Assembly: GCF_900111515.1 (NCBI RefSeq)
Contig: NZ_FOHS01000001.1
Location: forward strand, 62,001-126,000
Source of the DNA: Hymenobacter actinosclerus
GTDB taxonomy: Bacteria; Bacteroidota; Bacteroidia; Cytophagales; Hymenobacteraceae
DNA length: 64,000 bases
Direction: 5' to 3'
In this document: piece after piece, positions 17,590-26,502 of the stretch
How positions within the stretch are numbered: position 1 is the stretch's first letter
Layout: each line of letters opens with the position of its first letter
Program-made: the position numbers and the translations under genes
Notes under the pieces: generated by a model
What the model saw: only the letters and a program-made list of their open reading frames with translations
Told to the model about the DNA's origin: nothing
The model's database searches: none

Positions 17590-18777
17590 ATGGCCACCAT
17601 TACGCTCAAACCCGGAAAAGACCAGTCGCTACGCCGCCGCCACCCCTGGGTGTTTTCGGGCGCCATTGGCCGGATGGAGGGCGAAGTGACCGAAGGGGCG
17701 CCCGTAACGGTGCGCGCCGCGGGCGGCGAGGTGCTGGGCGTGGGCCACTACGCCCCCGGCTCGATTGCCGTGCGCCTGCTCGATTTCGGCCCCGATGCCC
17801 GCCTGCCCGACGCCGGGTTCTGGGAAAACCGCCTGCGCAACGCCTACCAGCTGCGCCAGGGCCTGGGCCTGACCGGCACCGGCAGCACCGACGTCTACCG
17901 TCTCACCCACGCCGAGGGCGACGGCGTGCCCGGCCTCATCATCGACGTGTACGGCGACACGGCTGTAGTGCAGACGCACAGCGCGGGCATGTACCAAGCA
18001 CGCCCCCTGATTGCCGCCGCTTTGCAGGCCGTTATTCCGGGTCTGCGGGCCATTTATGATAAGAGCGCCGAAACCGTGCCCGCCAAGGCCGCACCGGGCG
18101 CCCAGAACGGCTACCTGCTGGGCGAAAGCAACGGCCAGGAGCACGTGGTGCAGGAAAACGGCCACCCGTTCGCCGTTGACTGGGAGACGGGCCAGAAAAC
18201 CGGTTTCTTCATCGACCAGCGCGACAACCGCAGCCTGCTGGCCCGCTACGCGCCCGGCCGCCGGGTGCTCAACACGTTCTGCTACACCGGCGGCTTCAGC
18301 TCCTACGCCCTGCAGGCCGGCGCCGAGCTGGTGCATTCCGTCGATTCGAGCAAGCGGGCCATCGAGCTGACTGAGCGCAACGCCGCCCTCACGGGTCTGG
18401 CCCACAAGCACGAGGCCTTTGCCGAGGATGTGTTCAGCTTTATGAAGCAGCACCGCGACGAACAGTACGACCTCATCGTGCTCGACCCTCCTGCCTTCGC
18501 CAAGCACCTCTCGGCCCGCCACAATGCCCTGATGGGCTACAAGCGCCTCAACGCGGCCGGCATCAGCCAGATTGCGCCGGGCGGATTGCTGTTCACCTTC
18601 AGCTGCTCGCAGGTCGTGTCGCCCGAGCTGTTCGAGGGCGCGGTGCTGGCCGCCGCCATCGAGGCCGGCCGCCCCGCCCGCATCCTGCACCGCCTCACCC
18701 AGCCCGCCGACCACCCCGTGAGCCTGTTCCACCCCGAAGGCGCCTACCTGAAAGGGCTGGTGCTGGCCGTGGAATAG
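17590..18777 (+). CDS. Class I SAM-dependent rRNA methyltransferase (RlmI family)
   Basis: 395 residues. An N-terminal PUA-like domain (KPGKDQSLRRRHPWVFSGAI) is followed by an EEHEA-like middle and a Rossmann methyltransferase domain: FIDQRDNRSLL, VLNTFCYTGGFSSYALQAGA (SAM motif I) and the catalytic LDPPAFAK. This arrangement is that of RlmI, which methylates C5 of a cytosine in 23S rRNA (C1962 in E. coli). Final LKGLVLAVE is usual for the family. It probably has its own promoter. Confidence 0.92.
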   Translation: MATITLKPGKDQSLRRRHPWVFSGAIGRMEGEVTEGAPVTVRAAGGEVLGVGHYAPGSIAVRLLDFGPDARLPDAGFWENRLRNAYQLRQGLGLTGTGSTDVYRLTHAEGDGVPGLIIDVYGDTAVVQTHSAGMYQARPLIAAALQAVIPGLRAIYDKSAETVPAKAAPGAQNGYLLGESNGQEHVVQENGHPFAVDWETGQKTGFFIDQRDNRSLLARYAPGRRVLNTFCYTGGFSSYALQAGAELVHSVDSSKRAIELTERNAALTGLAHKHEAFAEDVFSFMKQHRDEQYDLIVLDPPAFAKHLSARHNALMGYKRLNAAGISQIAPGGLLFTFSCSQVVSPELFEGAVLAAAIEAGRPARILHRLTQPADHPVSLFHPEGAYLKGLVLAVE

Positions 18778-18782
18778 TTTTT

Positions 18783-18831
18783 AGCTGTGAACTGTGAGCT
18801 GTGAACTGTAAGCTGTGAACTGTAAGCTTTG
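18783..18831. repeat. 7-bp tandem repeat, 7 units
   Basis: AGCTGTG and AACTGTG/AACTGTA alternate with exact 7-bp phase from 18783 (units at 18783, 18790, 18797, 18804, 18811, 18818, 18825). It starts six bases after the RlmI-type stop codon. Confidence 0.9.
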
Positions 18832-19018
18832 GGGGTGACACTGCACGGCTGCCTCGGTGCTGCTTTCCGGTGATTTTCGCAGGAAAGCAGCCGGGCCTAA
18901 ACCGAACGAGCCGTAACGTGTTTGCAGGTGAGTTGCTTTCGGGCAGCGTACTCCAGTTGCTCGCTCTCTTGGAGTTTGCAAAATTCGCCAGCACAAAAAA
19001 GCTAACAGCTCAAACCAA

Positions 19019-20488
19019 ATGACTCCATCCACTGCCATCATCGGGGCGGGCATCGGCGGCATTGCCACGGCCGTGCGGCTGGCCGTGGCGGGCCACCGCG
19101 TGGTGGTGTTTGAGGCCCAGGAAAGCTTCGGTGGCAAAATGCACCAGCTGGAACTGCCCGGCGGCTACCGCTTCGACGGCGGCCCCTCGCTTTTCACGCT
19201 GCCCCACCTCGTCGACGAGCTGTTCCGGCTGGCCGGCCGCCGGCCCGAAGACTACTTCCGCTACCAGCGCCTCGACCCGATTACCGAGTACTTTTTCGCC
19301 GACGGCACCCGCCTTACGGCCTGGGCCGACGAGGAGAAGTTTGCCCGCGAAGTGGAAGCCAAACTGGGCACCCCGGCCGCCGACGTGCGCGCTTTCCTGG
19401 CCCGCAGCGGCCGGGCCTACGACGCCACGGCGGGCACGTTTCTGCAAAAAAGCCTCCACAAGGCCGGGACCTACCTCAGCTCCGAAGTGCTGAAAGCCCT
19501 GGCCGCGCTGCCCCAGCTCGGCCTTACCAGCACCATGCACCAGCGCCACGAAGCTGCCTTTGCCGACCCGCGGCTGGTGCAACTCTTCGACCGGTTTGCC
19601 ACCTACAACGGCTCCGACCCCTACCAGGCCCCGGCCACGCTGAGCATGATTCCGCACCTGGAGCACGGTATTGGGGCGTTTTACCCTGAGGGCGGCATCT
19701 ATGCCATTGCCCAAAGCCTGGTGCGGCTGGCCCAGGAGTTGGGCGTGGAGTTCCGCTACCACGAGCCGGTGCGCGAAATCCTGGTTGAAAACGGCCGCGT
19801 AACCGGCCTGCGCACCGACCAGGGCCCTTACCAGTTCGGGCAGGTGGTGAGCAACATGGATGTGGTGCCTACCTACCGCCATTTGCTGCCCGCGCAGCCC
19901 GCGCCCGAGCGCACGCTCAGCCAGCCCCGCTCGTCGTCGGCCCTGATTTTTTACTGGGGCATCGCCCGCCGCTTTCCCGAGCTGGGTGTGCACAACATCT
20001 TCTTTTCCGAAGACTACCAGCGCGAGTTCGAAGCCATCTTCCAGGATAAAACCATCAGCCCCGACCCCACGGTGTACGTCAACATCACCAGCGGCCACAC
20101 GCCCACCGACGCGCCCGCGGGCCACGAAAACTGGTTTGTGATGGTGAACGTGCCCCACGACCAGGGCCAGGACTGGCCGGCGCTGGTGGCCCGGACCCGC
20201 GCGGCCGTAATCAGCCGCGTGAACCGTGCGCTGGGCACCGACATCGGGCCGCTCATCCGGGCCGAGCACGTGTGGGACCCGCCGGGTATTGCCGAGCGCA
20301 CGTCCTCGTTTGGCGGGGCGCTGTACGGCAGCTCCAGCAACAACGCGCTGGCCGCCTTTCTGCGCCACCCCAATTTTTCGCGGCAGTTGAAAGGGCTGTA
20401 CTTTTGCGGCGGCTCGGTGCATCCCGGCGGCGGTATCCCGCTCTGCCTGCTCTCGGCCCACATCGTGTCCGATTTAATTAAAGAGTAA
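19019..20488 (+). CDS. Carotenoid desaturase (CrtD/CrtI-type FAD oxidoreductase)
   Basis: 489 residues. The N-terminal dinucleotide-binding fold AIIGAGIGGIATAVRLAVAG binds FAD, followed by GGKMHQLELPGGYRFDGGPS, the classic start of phytoene-desaturase-type enzymes. The C-terminal FAD motif is GLYFCGGSVHPGGGIPLCLL. CrtI-like and CrtD-like (1-hydroxycarotenoid 3,4-desaturase) enzymes cannot be separated by eye, but the CruF-type hydratase 100 bp downstream favours CrtD, which acts on the hydroxylated end of monocyclic carotenoids. It probably supports the red pigment usual for this lineage and acts at the inner membrane. Confidence 0.9.
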   Translation: MTPSTAIIGAGIGGIATAVRLAVAGHRVVVFEAQESFGGKMHQLELPGGYRFDGGPSLFTLPHLVDELFRLAGRRPEDYFRYQRLDPITEYFFADGTRLTAWADEEKFAREVEAKLGTPAADVRAFLARSGRAYDATAGTFLQKSLHKAGTYLSSEVLKALAALPQLGLTSTMHQRHEAAFADPRLVQLFDRFATYNGSDPYQAPATLSMIPHLEHGIGAFYPEGGIYAIAQSLVRLAQELGVEFRYHEPVREILVENGRVTGLRTDQGPYQFGQVVSNMDVVPTYRHLLPAQPAPERTLSQPRSSSALIFYWGIARRFPELGVHNIFFSEDYQREFEAIFQDKTISPDPTVYVNITSGHTPTDAPAGHENWFVMVNVPHDQGQDWPALVARTRAAVISRVNRALGTDIGPLIRAEHVWDPPGIAERTSSFGGALYGSSSNNALAAFLRHPNFSRQLKGLYFCGGSVHPGGGIPLCLLSAHIVSDLIKE

Positions 20489-20589
20489 AAGTGAAAAATG
20501 GCCGCTGAGACTTTTCGGCCGGTTTGGGGGCGTTGAACGATTCGCCCCGGCTTTTCACGTTTGATCTTTGGTTTTTAATTCATCACCCA

Positions 20590-21282
20590 ATGCCCGAATC
20601 TACCCAACAACATCCTGCGGCGGCTCCGGTAGCCAGTACCCGCGCCGAGCGGCAGCAACGGCGGTTGCGCTGGGCCCAGGGGGTGCTGCTGCTGTTCCAC
20701 GTCACGGGTTTTGTGGGGCTGGCGTTTTCCGAGAGCCCCGAATTCTTCCTGCGCTTCATGCCCCTCACGCTGCTGCTCACGGTGGGGCTGCTGCTGGCTT
20801 TCCAGCCCCGGCGCACGCCGGCGTTCTGGAGCTTTTGCGTGCTAATAGCCGTTATGGGCTTCTTCGTGGAAGTAGTTGGCATCCGCACGGGCCTCCTGTT
20901 TGGGCACTACCAGTATGGCGCCTCGCTGGGCATTAAGTGGCTGGGCGTGCCGCTGCTTATTGGCGTTAACTGGATTATTGTAACCTATTCGGCGGGTATC
21001 CTGGCCACCTACCTGCCCCTGCCCGATTTTGGGCGGGCAATTGTAGCGGCCCTGCTCATGGTTGGGCTCGATGTTTGCATCGAGCCGGTGGCCGTGCAGT
21101 ACGATTTCTGGAGCTGGCAGTACGACGTTATTCCGCTGCTGAATTTCAAGGGCTGGTTTGTGGTGAGCCTGATTTTCCAGGTATATTTCAACCGGACCGA
21201 CTTTAAAAAACGCAATGCGCTGGCGCCGTTTGTGTACCTGGTGCAGCTGCTGTTTTTCTTTGGTCTGGGCATGTTGCTCTGA
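20590..21282 (+). CDS. cruF: Carotenoid 1,2-hydratase (CruF family, DUF422)
   Basis: 230 residues from ATG 20590 (an earlier ATG at 20524 lies in the intergenic region). About seven membrane helices. The stretch EVVGIRTGLLFGHYQYG and the GVNWIIVTYSAG/DVCIEPVAVQYDFWSW segments match the CruF/DUF422 family, which adds water to the psi end of carotenoids to make a 1'-hydroxyl. This is the substrate for a CrtD-type desaturase, the neighbouring gene. The pair would give a hydroxylated, 3',4'-desaturated end group as in flexixanthin-like pigments (inference). Cyclase, phytoene synthase and ketolase are not in the window. Confidence 0.9.
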   Translation: MPESTQQHPAAAPVASTRAERQQRRLRWAQGVLLLFHVTGFVGLAFSESPEFFLRFMPLTLLLTVGLLLAFQPRRTPAFWSFCVLIAVMGFFVEVVGIRTGLLFGHYQYGASLGIKWLGVPLLIGVNWIIVTYSAGILATYLPLPDFGRAIVAALLMVGLDVCIEPVAVQYDFWSWQYDVIPLLNFKGWFVVSLIFQVYFNRTDFKKRNALAPFVYLVQLLFFFGLGMLL

Positions 21283-21336
21283 TGCGAGCAAGCGGCACCA
21301 GCCAGTTGTTTTTCAGCTAGCGCTTACCCACCTGAT

Positions 21337-21948
21337 ATGGAGCAAACTATACGTAAACAACTTCTCGAGCGCGCTGCCGAGCTGTTTAGGCAGGTGGGCG
21401 TGCGCCTGCCCCACGAGGAGCAGCTGGCGGCCGCCCTCGACTGCACGCCCGCTGAGTTCCGGCAAACCTTCGGCTCAAAGGAAAAGCTGCTGTACGCTAT
21501 AACCGAGAGCAACCTGGTGCGCCAGCGGCAGGAGCACGCCGAGCTGTTTGCCAACCTCGATACGCCCGCCGAGTGCCTGGTGGGCCTGCTGCGCTACAGC
21601 CTCAACGAGCTGCGCCAGGCCCCCAACTACGACTACCACATTATGCGGACGCAGTTCCCGCGGTCGTGGCAGCTTATCTGCGACCATCTGCGCGACTACA
21701 CCGGCGCGCTGCTCGTGCGCCTGCTGCAGGGCGGCATCAGCCAGGGCCAGTTCCGCGCCAGCCTCGATGCCCGTCTGATTGCCCACATCATCCTGGCGCA
21801 GTTCAGCCTGGTGCTCAACGAGGAGCTTTTCCCGCCCGACCAGGTCGATGTGTCGGAGGTGTACCGCAACATCTTTGCGCCCTACGTGCGTGGCCTCTGC
21901 ACCCCCGCCGGCCTGCACGCCGTCACCAGCCACTTCGAGCGGCTTTGA
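21337..21948 (+). CDS. TetR/AcrR-family transcriptional regulator
   Basis: 203 residues. The first 50 form the TetR helix-turn-helix: KQLLERAAELFRQVGVRLPH then DCTPAEFRQTFGSKEKLLYA, the usual recognition helix pattern. The C-terminal ligand-binding part is helical and not diagnostic. It would repress a nearby or distant operon; the only neighbours in its direction are the two carotenoid genes 55 bp upstream, so pigment control is a possibility but unproven. Confidence 0.9.
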   Translation: MEQTIRKQLLERAAELFRQVGVRLPHEEQLAAALDCTPAEFRQTFGSKEKLLYAITESNLVRQRQEHAELFANLDTPAECLVGLLRYSLNELRQAPNYDYHIMRTQFPRSWQLICDHLRDYTGALLVRLLQGGISQGQFRASLDARLIAHIILAQFSLVLNEELFPPDQVDVSEVYRNIFAPYVRGLCTPAGLHAVTSHFERL

Positions 21949-21953
21949 TAGAA

Positions 21954-22039
21954 AGCTGATTTAGCGAGAAAGAACGGTCATTCTGAGCGAAGGCGCAGCC
22001 GCAGTCGAAGAATGACCGTTCTTTCTCGCTAAATCAGCT
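21954..22039. repeat. Perfect 31-bp inverted repeat between convergent genes
   Basis: Arms 21954-21984 and 22009-22039 are exact complements around a 24-nt loop. The inner part has CGGTCATTCTGAGCGA, the core word shared by the repeats at 33559, 61213, 62117 and 63229. Its position between the converging TetR and rpiB stops suits a bidirectional transcription block. Confidence 0.9.
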
Positions 22040-22042
22040 CAC

Positions 22043-22471
22043 CTAGCAGGCAATCTTGGCTACCCGGTTTTGGTGGCGGCCGCCTTCGAAGGCGGTGTTG
22101 AGGAACTGGCTGGCAATGGCGCGGGCCGTTTCCTCGCTCACGAAGCGGGCCGGAATGCAGATAACGTTGGCGTTGTTGTGCTGGCGGGCCAGCGTGGCCA
22201 GCTCGGGCTCCCAGGCAATGGCCGCCCGGATGCCCTGGTGCTTGTTGGCCGTGATGCACACGCCGTTGGCCGAGCCGCACAGCAGCAAACCCAGCTCGAA
22301 CTCGCCTTTCTCGACGGCCGTAGCCAGTGGGTGCACGTAGTCGGGGTAGTCTACCGAGTCGGCCGAGTGGGTGCCGAAGTCCTGCACCTCGTAGCCGTTG
22401 TCGCGCAGCCACTGTAGCAGCATTTGCTTGTACTCGAAGCCTGCATGGTCGGAGCCGATGGCTAGTTTCAT
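22043..22471 (-). CDS. rpiB: Ribose-5-phosphate isomerase B
   Basis: 142 residues. It opens MKLAIGSDHAGFEYKQML, the RpiB/LacAB signature, and contains LLLCGSANGVCITANKH (active-site Cys and anion loop) and the NNANVICIPARFVSEE segment. It interconverts ribose 5-phosphate and ribulose 5-phosphate in the cytoplasmic pentose phosphate pathway. It lies downstream of tatC on the same strand with an 105-bp gap containing a hairpin. Confidence 0.96.
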   Translation of the reverse strand: MKLAIGSDHAGFEYKQMLLQWLRDNGYEVQDFGTHSADSVDYPDYVHPLATAVEKGEFELGLLLCGSANGVCITANKHQGIRAAIAWEPELATLARQHNNANVICIPARFVSEETARAIASQFLNTAFEGGRHQNRVAKIAC

Positions 22472-22490
22472 AGGATGTTTTTTTTAAGGA

Positions 22491-22572
22491 GCTTCCAGCC
22501 ACAAGCTGCAAGCTGCAAGCGGATGTTGAACGTCAGCTTGTAGCCTGTAGCCTGTAGCTTGCGGCTGGCAGC
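22491..22572. repeat. Inverted repeat made of 7-bp phased units
   Basis: Left half has AAGCTGC/AAGCTGC/AAGCGGA at 22503, 22510 and 22517; right half has AGCTTGT, AGCCTGT, AGCCTGT, AGCTTGC and GGCTGGC at 22535-22569, again 7-bp phased. The two halves pair with each other; the loop has GATGTTGAACGTCAGC. The right end enters the stretch before tatC's stop codon. Confidence 0.85.
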
Positions 22573-22576
22573 TCGT

Positions 22577-23437
22577 TTATTCCGCCACGCCCTGGTTTTC
22601 GGCCAGCTGGGTGTTGAGGGCGGCGGTGCGGTTGCGCGTAACTACGCGGGCAATGTTGATGCTCACCTCGTAGAGCAGAATAATCGGAATGGTCACTATT
22701 ATCTGCGAAGTGACTTCGGGCGGCGTGATGATGGCCGCAATAATGAGCACTACCACAATGGCGTGCTTACGGTACACGCGCATGATGTCGGGCGTAATCA
22801 GGCCCGCTTTGGCCAGGAAGAACACAATCATCGGCAGTTCGAACACGAAGGCGCACGACAGGCTCATGGTCGTGAGCGTGCTCAGGTAGCTCTGCATGTC
22901 AATCTGGTTCTCGATGCTGGCATCCACCACGTAGCCGGCCAGGAACTGAATGCTCATGGGGGCGGCAATGTAGTAGCCGAACAGCAGGCCCATAATGAAG
23001 AGCACCGACACGAAAAACACGGCGCCGCGCGAGTTCTGGCGCTCGTGCGGGTACAGGCCCGGCTCGATGAAGCGCCACAGCTCCCAGAACAAGTACGGAA
23101 AGCCCAGCACGATGCCCACGATAAAGCTCGTGCTGATGTGCATGGTCAGCTGCCCGCTCATCTCGCGGTTCTGAATGACGAACCCGATTTTATCGATGCA
23201 CAGGCCCGGGGCGTGCAGCAGCGCGGCCGCCTTGCACGACATCTGGTAAGTCCAGAAATCGGGCCGCGACGGGCCCAGCATCAGGTCGTGGAACAGGAAA
23301 TCCTTGGCAAAGAAGGCCCCGAGGGAAAACACCACCACGGCAATGGCGGCCCGGATAACGTGCCAACGCAGCGCCTCCAGGTGGTCGATAAACGACATTT
23401 CCTGCTGGTCGCCCAGCATGGGTTGAGTTGCAGACAC
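22577..23437 (-). CDS. tatC: Sec-independent translocase subunit TatC
   Basis: 286 residues with six membrane helices. MSFIDHLEALRWHVIRAAIA is the conserved cytoplasmic start (the H-LE-LR motif) that receives twin-arginine signal peptides. A conserved long periplasmic loop follows (residues ~45-105), then FPYLFWELWRFIEPGLYPHE, the FxxxxE/PGL signature of TatC. It exports folded proteins together with TatA-type subunits, which are not encoded nearby. In the upstream 180 bp lies a hairpin and 8-bp phased repeat; glyA follows in the same direction on the upstream side. Confidence 0.97.
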   Translation of the reverse strand: MSATQPMLGDQQEMSFIDHLEALRWHVIRAAIAVVVFSLGAFFAKDFLFHDLMLGPSRPDFWTYQMSCKAAALLHAPGLCIDKIGFVIQNREMSGQLTMHISTSFIVGIVLGFPYLFWELWRFIEPGLYPHERQNSRGAVFFVSVLFIMGLLFGYYIAAPMSIQFLAGYVVDASIENQIDMQSYLSTLTTMSLSCAFVFELPMIVFFLAKAGLITPDIMRVYRKHAIVVVLIIAAIITPPEVTSQIIVTIPIILLYEVSINIARVVTRNRTAALNTQLAENQGVAE

Positions 23438-23471
23438 TGTGGGAAATGAGTGAATAGGTGAATGAGCGAAT

Positions 23472-23618
23472 GAGTGACCCGGCGAAGGAGTGAATAACTG
23501 ATTCGGTGAAGGAATGAGAACAAACGAAATTACGGGCAGTTGGGGTTTGCCAGGCTAATTCGGGCGACTCATTCCTGCCATCACCGACGCACTCATTCAC
23601 TCCTTCGCCGGGTCACTC
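23472..23618. repeat. 24-bp inverted repeat with adjoining 8-bp phased units
   Basis: Arms 23472-23495 and 23595-23618 are exact complements (GAGTGACCCGGCGAAGGAGT and so on). Left of it ATGAGTGA, ATAGGTGA, ATGAGCGA and ATGAGTGA repeat every 8 bp from 23446. The right arm ends two bases before the glyA stop codon. Confidence 0.85.
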
Positions 23619-23620
23619 CT

Positions 23621-24913
23621 TCAGCTGAAGAGCGGGTATTGCTGCATCCATTCGTTGATTTCGCCGCGCACTTTGGCCAGGCGGGCGTCGTCGGCGTTGT
23701 GGGTCAGGGCCTCGTCAATAAACTCCACGATGCGCACCATGTCGGGCTCGCGCAAGCCGCGCGTCGTTACGGCGGCCGAGCCAATGCGCATGCCCGAGGT
23801 CACGAAGGGCGACTTATCGTCGAAGGGCACCATATTTTTGTTGATGGTAATGTCGGCCTTTACGAGCGTGTTTTCGGCGAGCTTGCCGGTCAGGCCCTTG
23901 CTGCGCAGGTCAATCAGCATCAGGTGGTTGTCGGTGCCGCCCGAAATCAGCTCGTAGCCGCGCTCCACGAAGGCGCCGGCCAGGGCCTGGGCATTGGCTA
24001 CTACCTGGCGGGTGTAGTCGGCGTAGGTGTCGGTGAGGGCTTCGCCGAAGGCCACGGCCTTGGCCCCGATAACGTGCTCCAGCGGGCCACCCTGGGTGCC
24101 GGGGAATACGCCCGAGTCGAGCAGCGCCGACATCATGCGGGTTTCGCCCTTGGGTGTTTTCAGGCCGAAGGGGTTTTCGAAATCCTGGCCCATCATAATC
24201 AGGCCGCCGCGGGGGCCGCGCAGGGTTTTGTGGGTGGTAGTAGTTACGATGTGGCAGTGCTGGAACGGGTTGTTGAGCAGACCCTTGGCAATCAGGCCCG
24301 AGGGGTGCGAAATGTCGGCCAGCAGCAGAGCGCCCACTTCGTCGGCAGCTTCGCGCAGGGCCTGGTAGTCCCAGTCGCGCGAGTAGGCCGAGGCTCCGCA
24401 GATGATGAGCTTGGGCTTTTCGCGGCGGGCCGTTTCCTTTACCTTCTGAAAATCGATGAGGCCGGTTTCCTTCTCGACGCCATAGAAGCTGGGCTGGTAA
24501 AGCTTGCCCGAGAAGTTCACGGGCGAGCCGTGCGTAAGGTGGCCGCCGTGGCTGAGGTCGAAGCCCAGAATTTTGTCGCCGGGGTTGAGGATGGCCAGCA
24601 TCACGGCCGCGTTGGCCTGAGCGCCGGAGTGCGGCTGCACGTTCACCCACGCCACCCCAAACAGCTCCTTGGCCCGGTCGATGGCCAGCTGCTCAATCTG
24701 GTCCACGATTTCGCAGCCGCCGTAGTAGCGTTTGCCGGGCAGGCCCTCGGCGTATTTGTTGGTCAGGATGGAGCCCTGGGCCCGCATTACCTGCTCCGAA
24801 ACATAGTTTTCGGAGGCAATGAGTTCAATGCCGTGGGTTTGGCGGACTTTCTCCTGTTTGATGAGGTCGAAAACGGCGGTATCGGGGGCGAGGACGCGAG
24901 CTTGAGTTTCCAT
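23621..24913 (-). CDS. glyA: Serine hydroxymethyltransferase
   Basis: 430 residues from ATG 24913. The PLP enzyme interconverts serine and glycine while charging tetrahydrofolate with a one-carbon unit. The start [20 protein letters not shown] is family-typical; [15 protein letters not shown] and the PLP-lysine segment [17 protein letters not shown] are present; HPSGLIAKG precedes it. Frame runs further upstream to 25030, but that part lies in an inverted repeat. A -7-like TACCTTTG ends only five bases before this ATG. Confidence 0.97.
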   Translation of the reverse strand: METQARVLAPDTAVFDLIKQEKVRQTHGIELIASENYVSEQVMRAQGSILTNKYAEGLPGKRYYGGCEIVDQIEQLAIDRAKELFGVAWVNVQPHSGAQANAAVMLAILNPGDKILGFDLSHGGHLTHGSPVNFSGKLYQPSFYGVEKETGLIDFQKVKETARREKPKLIICGASAYSRDWDYQALREAADEVGALLLADISHPSGLIAKGLLNNPFQHCHIVTTTTHKTLRGPRGGLIMMGQDFENPFGLKTPKGETRMMSALLDSGVFPGTQGGPLEHVIGAKAVAFGEALTDTYADYTRQVVANAQALAGAFVERGYELISGGTDNHLMLIDLRSKGLTGKLAENTLVKADITINKNMVPFDDKSPFVTSGMRIGSAAVTTRGLREPDMVRIVEFIDEALTHNADDARLAKVRGEINEWMQQYPLFS

Positions 24914-24918
24914 ATCTT

Positions 24919-24926
24919 CAAAGGTA
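24919..24926 (-). promoter_or_regulatory. Candidate -7 box of glyA (TACCTTTG) five bases from the ATG
   Basis: TACCTTTG on the minus strand fits TAnnTTTG. Transcription would start about at the ATG, giving a leaderless message. No TTG is present at the -33 position, so support is partial. Confidence 0.35.
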
Positions 24927-24930
24927 AGAG

Positions 24931-25055
24931 AAAGGTGAGATAGTGAGAGGGTGAAATAGTGAGTTTGACGTTCCAGAAACCTTATAGCGCCGTTTGCGCC
25001 GACAGGCTGTTGGAACGTCAAACTCACCATTTCACCCTCTCACTATCTCACCTTT
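24931..25055. repeat. 45-bp inverted repeat (44/45 matches) with GTGA octamers
   Basis: Arms 24931-24975 and 25011-25055 differ at one position. The left arm is 8-bp phased (GTG at 24935, 24943, 24951, 24959). It separates the divergent glyA and sigma-like gene, so the promoters of both lie at or in the arms. Confidence 0.92.
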
Positions 25056-25075
25056 AGCCTTATCTTGCCCTTCCT

Positions 25076-25579
25076 ATGGATACACCCCAGCAACTTGCCG
25101 AAGTCCTGACCAGTCTTCGGATGGGCAATCAGTCGTTTCTGGTGCAGTTCTACGAGCAGAACCGGACCCTGTTTGCGCGCTGGGCGCGCCGGCAGCACCA
25201 GCTGGAGGCCCCCGCCGCCCACGAGCTGCTGCGCGTTGTGCTGGTCGAGTTCTACGACCAGGTAGCCGACGGCCGCCTGACCAAGGTGCCCGAAAACCTG
25301 CGCGCCTACGTGTATGGCCTGGCCGACGAGCAGATGCGCGCCGCCCGCACCACGGCCCGGCTGCCGGCCCACGAAAACGGGCGCCGCCAGCAGCTGCTGG
25401 CCCTGTTCCGCACCATGGGCCTCGACTGCCAGAAGATGCTGATGTATTTTTATTTTCGGGGCTACCACTTCGAGAAAATGGCCGGCAAGATGGGCTTTGC
25501 CAATGCCAACGTGGCCCGCATGCAGAAATCGAGCTGCCTGCGCAAACTCTACGAGCTGCGCCTGCGCGCCGCTGCCTAG
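25076..25579 (+). CDS. Small ECF-like sigma factor (degenerate)
   Basis: 167 residues. The protein resembles the sigma factor at 47493-48074: the C-terminal region-4-like segment has MGFANANVARMQKSSCLRKL, comparable with the other protein's GYTNADNAKNQKYKCLVRL, and LLALFRTMGLDCQKMLMYFY corresponds to the region before it. The N-terminal half (LRMGNQSFLVQFYEQNRTLF) fits region 2. It probably directs RNA polymerase to a small regulon, controlled by the membrane protein encoded 80 bp downstream. The call rests on this comparison and on gene pairing rather than a strong motif. Confidence 0.65.
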   Translation: MDTPQQLAEVLTSLRMGNQSFLVQFYEQNRTLFARWARRQHQLEAPAAHELLRVVLVEFYDQVADGRLTKVPENLRAYVYGLADEQMRAARTTARLPAHENGRRQQLLALFRTMGLDCQKMLMYFYFRGYHFEKMAGKMGFANANVARMQKSSCLRKLYELRLRAAA

Positions 25580-25661
25580 CGCCCTGGCTCCGGGCTTCTG
25601 CGTAGCTTAGCTGCGGCGTGCCCCGCGTCCGTTTTACCCGCCCGCTGCTATTTCTGCCCTT

Positions 25662-26462
25662 ATGCCCCTGCCCGCCCCCGACCTGCGACCCTACCTGGAA
25701 GAGCTGGAACGCTTTGCCGACGGCCAGCTGAGCGCCGCCGAGCAGGAGGCCTTCGAAACCCGGCTCGAAACCGACCCCGCCCTTTACCAGGCCTACCAGC
25801 AGTACGAGCAGCTCACGGCCGACCTGCGCTGGGTGGCGGGCCACGAAACCCTGTACCAGCGCCTGCTGGCCCTCGACCTGCGCCTCGACCAGCGCCAGCT
25901 GGCCCTGTCGCGGGTGCGGCGGCGCCAGCACCAGCAGCAGCGCCGCTGGGGCGTGGGCGTGGCGGCTGTCCTGCTGGCGCTGCTGGGCCTGTGGCTGCTG
26001 TGGCGCCCCACTGCCCCCTCGGCCGCCGACACCTGGAGCCGCTACTATCAGCCCGAAGCCGGCCTGTCTGATTCGGTGGTGGGGGAGGGGCAGCGGCCGC
26101 TGCTGGCCGAAGCCATGCGCCTCTACCGCGAAGGGCAGTATCCGCCGGCGCTGCAGGCACTGCAGCGCATTCCCAGCAATGCCATCGGCCAGGACACGCT
26201 CACGTACTACAACGGTATTTTCCTGCTGAGCCAGGACGACCCCGAGCAGATTCAGGCGGCCCAGCCGTTTCTGCGGCGGGTAGCCACGCAGGCCGGTTCG
26301 CCGCTGGCGGGCCGGGCGCGCTACCACCTGGGCATGGCCTACTGGCGCAACCAGCAGACCACGGCCGCCCGCAACACTTTGCGCGCCGTGTCCAACGACC
26401 CGCGCAACCCGTACCAGGAGGCCGCCCGCCGCGTGCTGCGCTCCGATGCGCTCAAAGAGTAA
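25662..26462 (+). CDS. Membrane-anchored anti-sigma-like protein with TPR-type periplasmic domain
   Basis: 266 residues. The cytoplasmic first 60 residues (ELERFADGQLSAAEQEAFET) share a layout with the start of the 46193-47389 protein: a short helix, then G-x-L-x-x-x-E-x-x-x-F/L-E-x-x-L-x-x-DP. One membrane helix (about 97-114) follows. The outside part is helical with repeat-like units (YREGQYPPALQALQRIPSNA, YHLGMAYWRNQQTTAARNTL), resembling tetratricopeptide repeats. It is likely the regulator of the preceding sigma factor, sensing through protein-protein contacts. Confidence 0.7.
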   Translation: MPLPAPDLRPYLEELERFADGQLSAAEQEAFETRLETDPALYQAYQQYEQLTADLRWVAGHETLYQRLLALDLRLDQRQLALSRVRRRQHQQQRRWGVGVAAVLLALLGLWLLWRPTAPSAADTWSRYYQPEAGLSDSVVGEGQRPLLAEAMRLYREGQYPPALQALQRIPSNAIGQDTLTYYNGIFLLSQDDPEQIQAAQPFLRRVATQAGSPLAGRARYHLGMAYWRNQQTTAARNTLRAVSNDPRNPYQEAARRVLRSDALKE

Positions 26463-26502
26463 GCGTTAAGAGTGGGTTTGCAGCAGGCGTGGCGCCGTGT
26501 GC

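Noticed and set aside
19010..20461. 483-residue leftward frame
   Set aside because: It is the mirror of the carotenoid desaturase gene; no motif is present and the desaturase has full FAD motifs.
23540..24943. 467-residue rightward frame
   Set aside because: Antisense to glyA, which has all catalytic motifs; the frame results from high GC at third positions.
25074..26327. 417-residue leftward frame
   Set aside because: Antisense to the sigma-like and anti-sigma-like genes; no recognisable domain.
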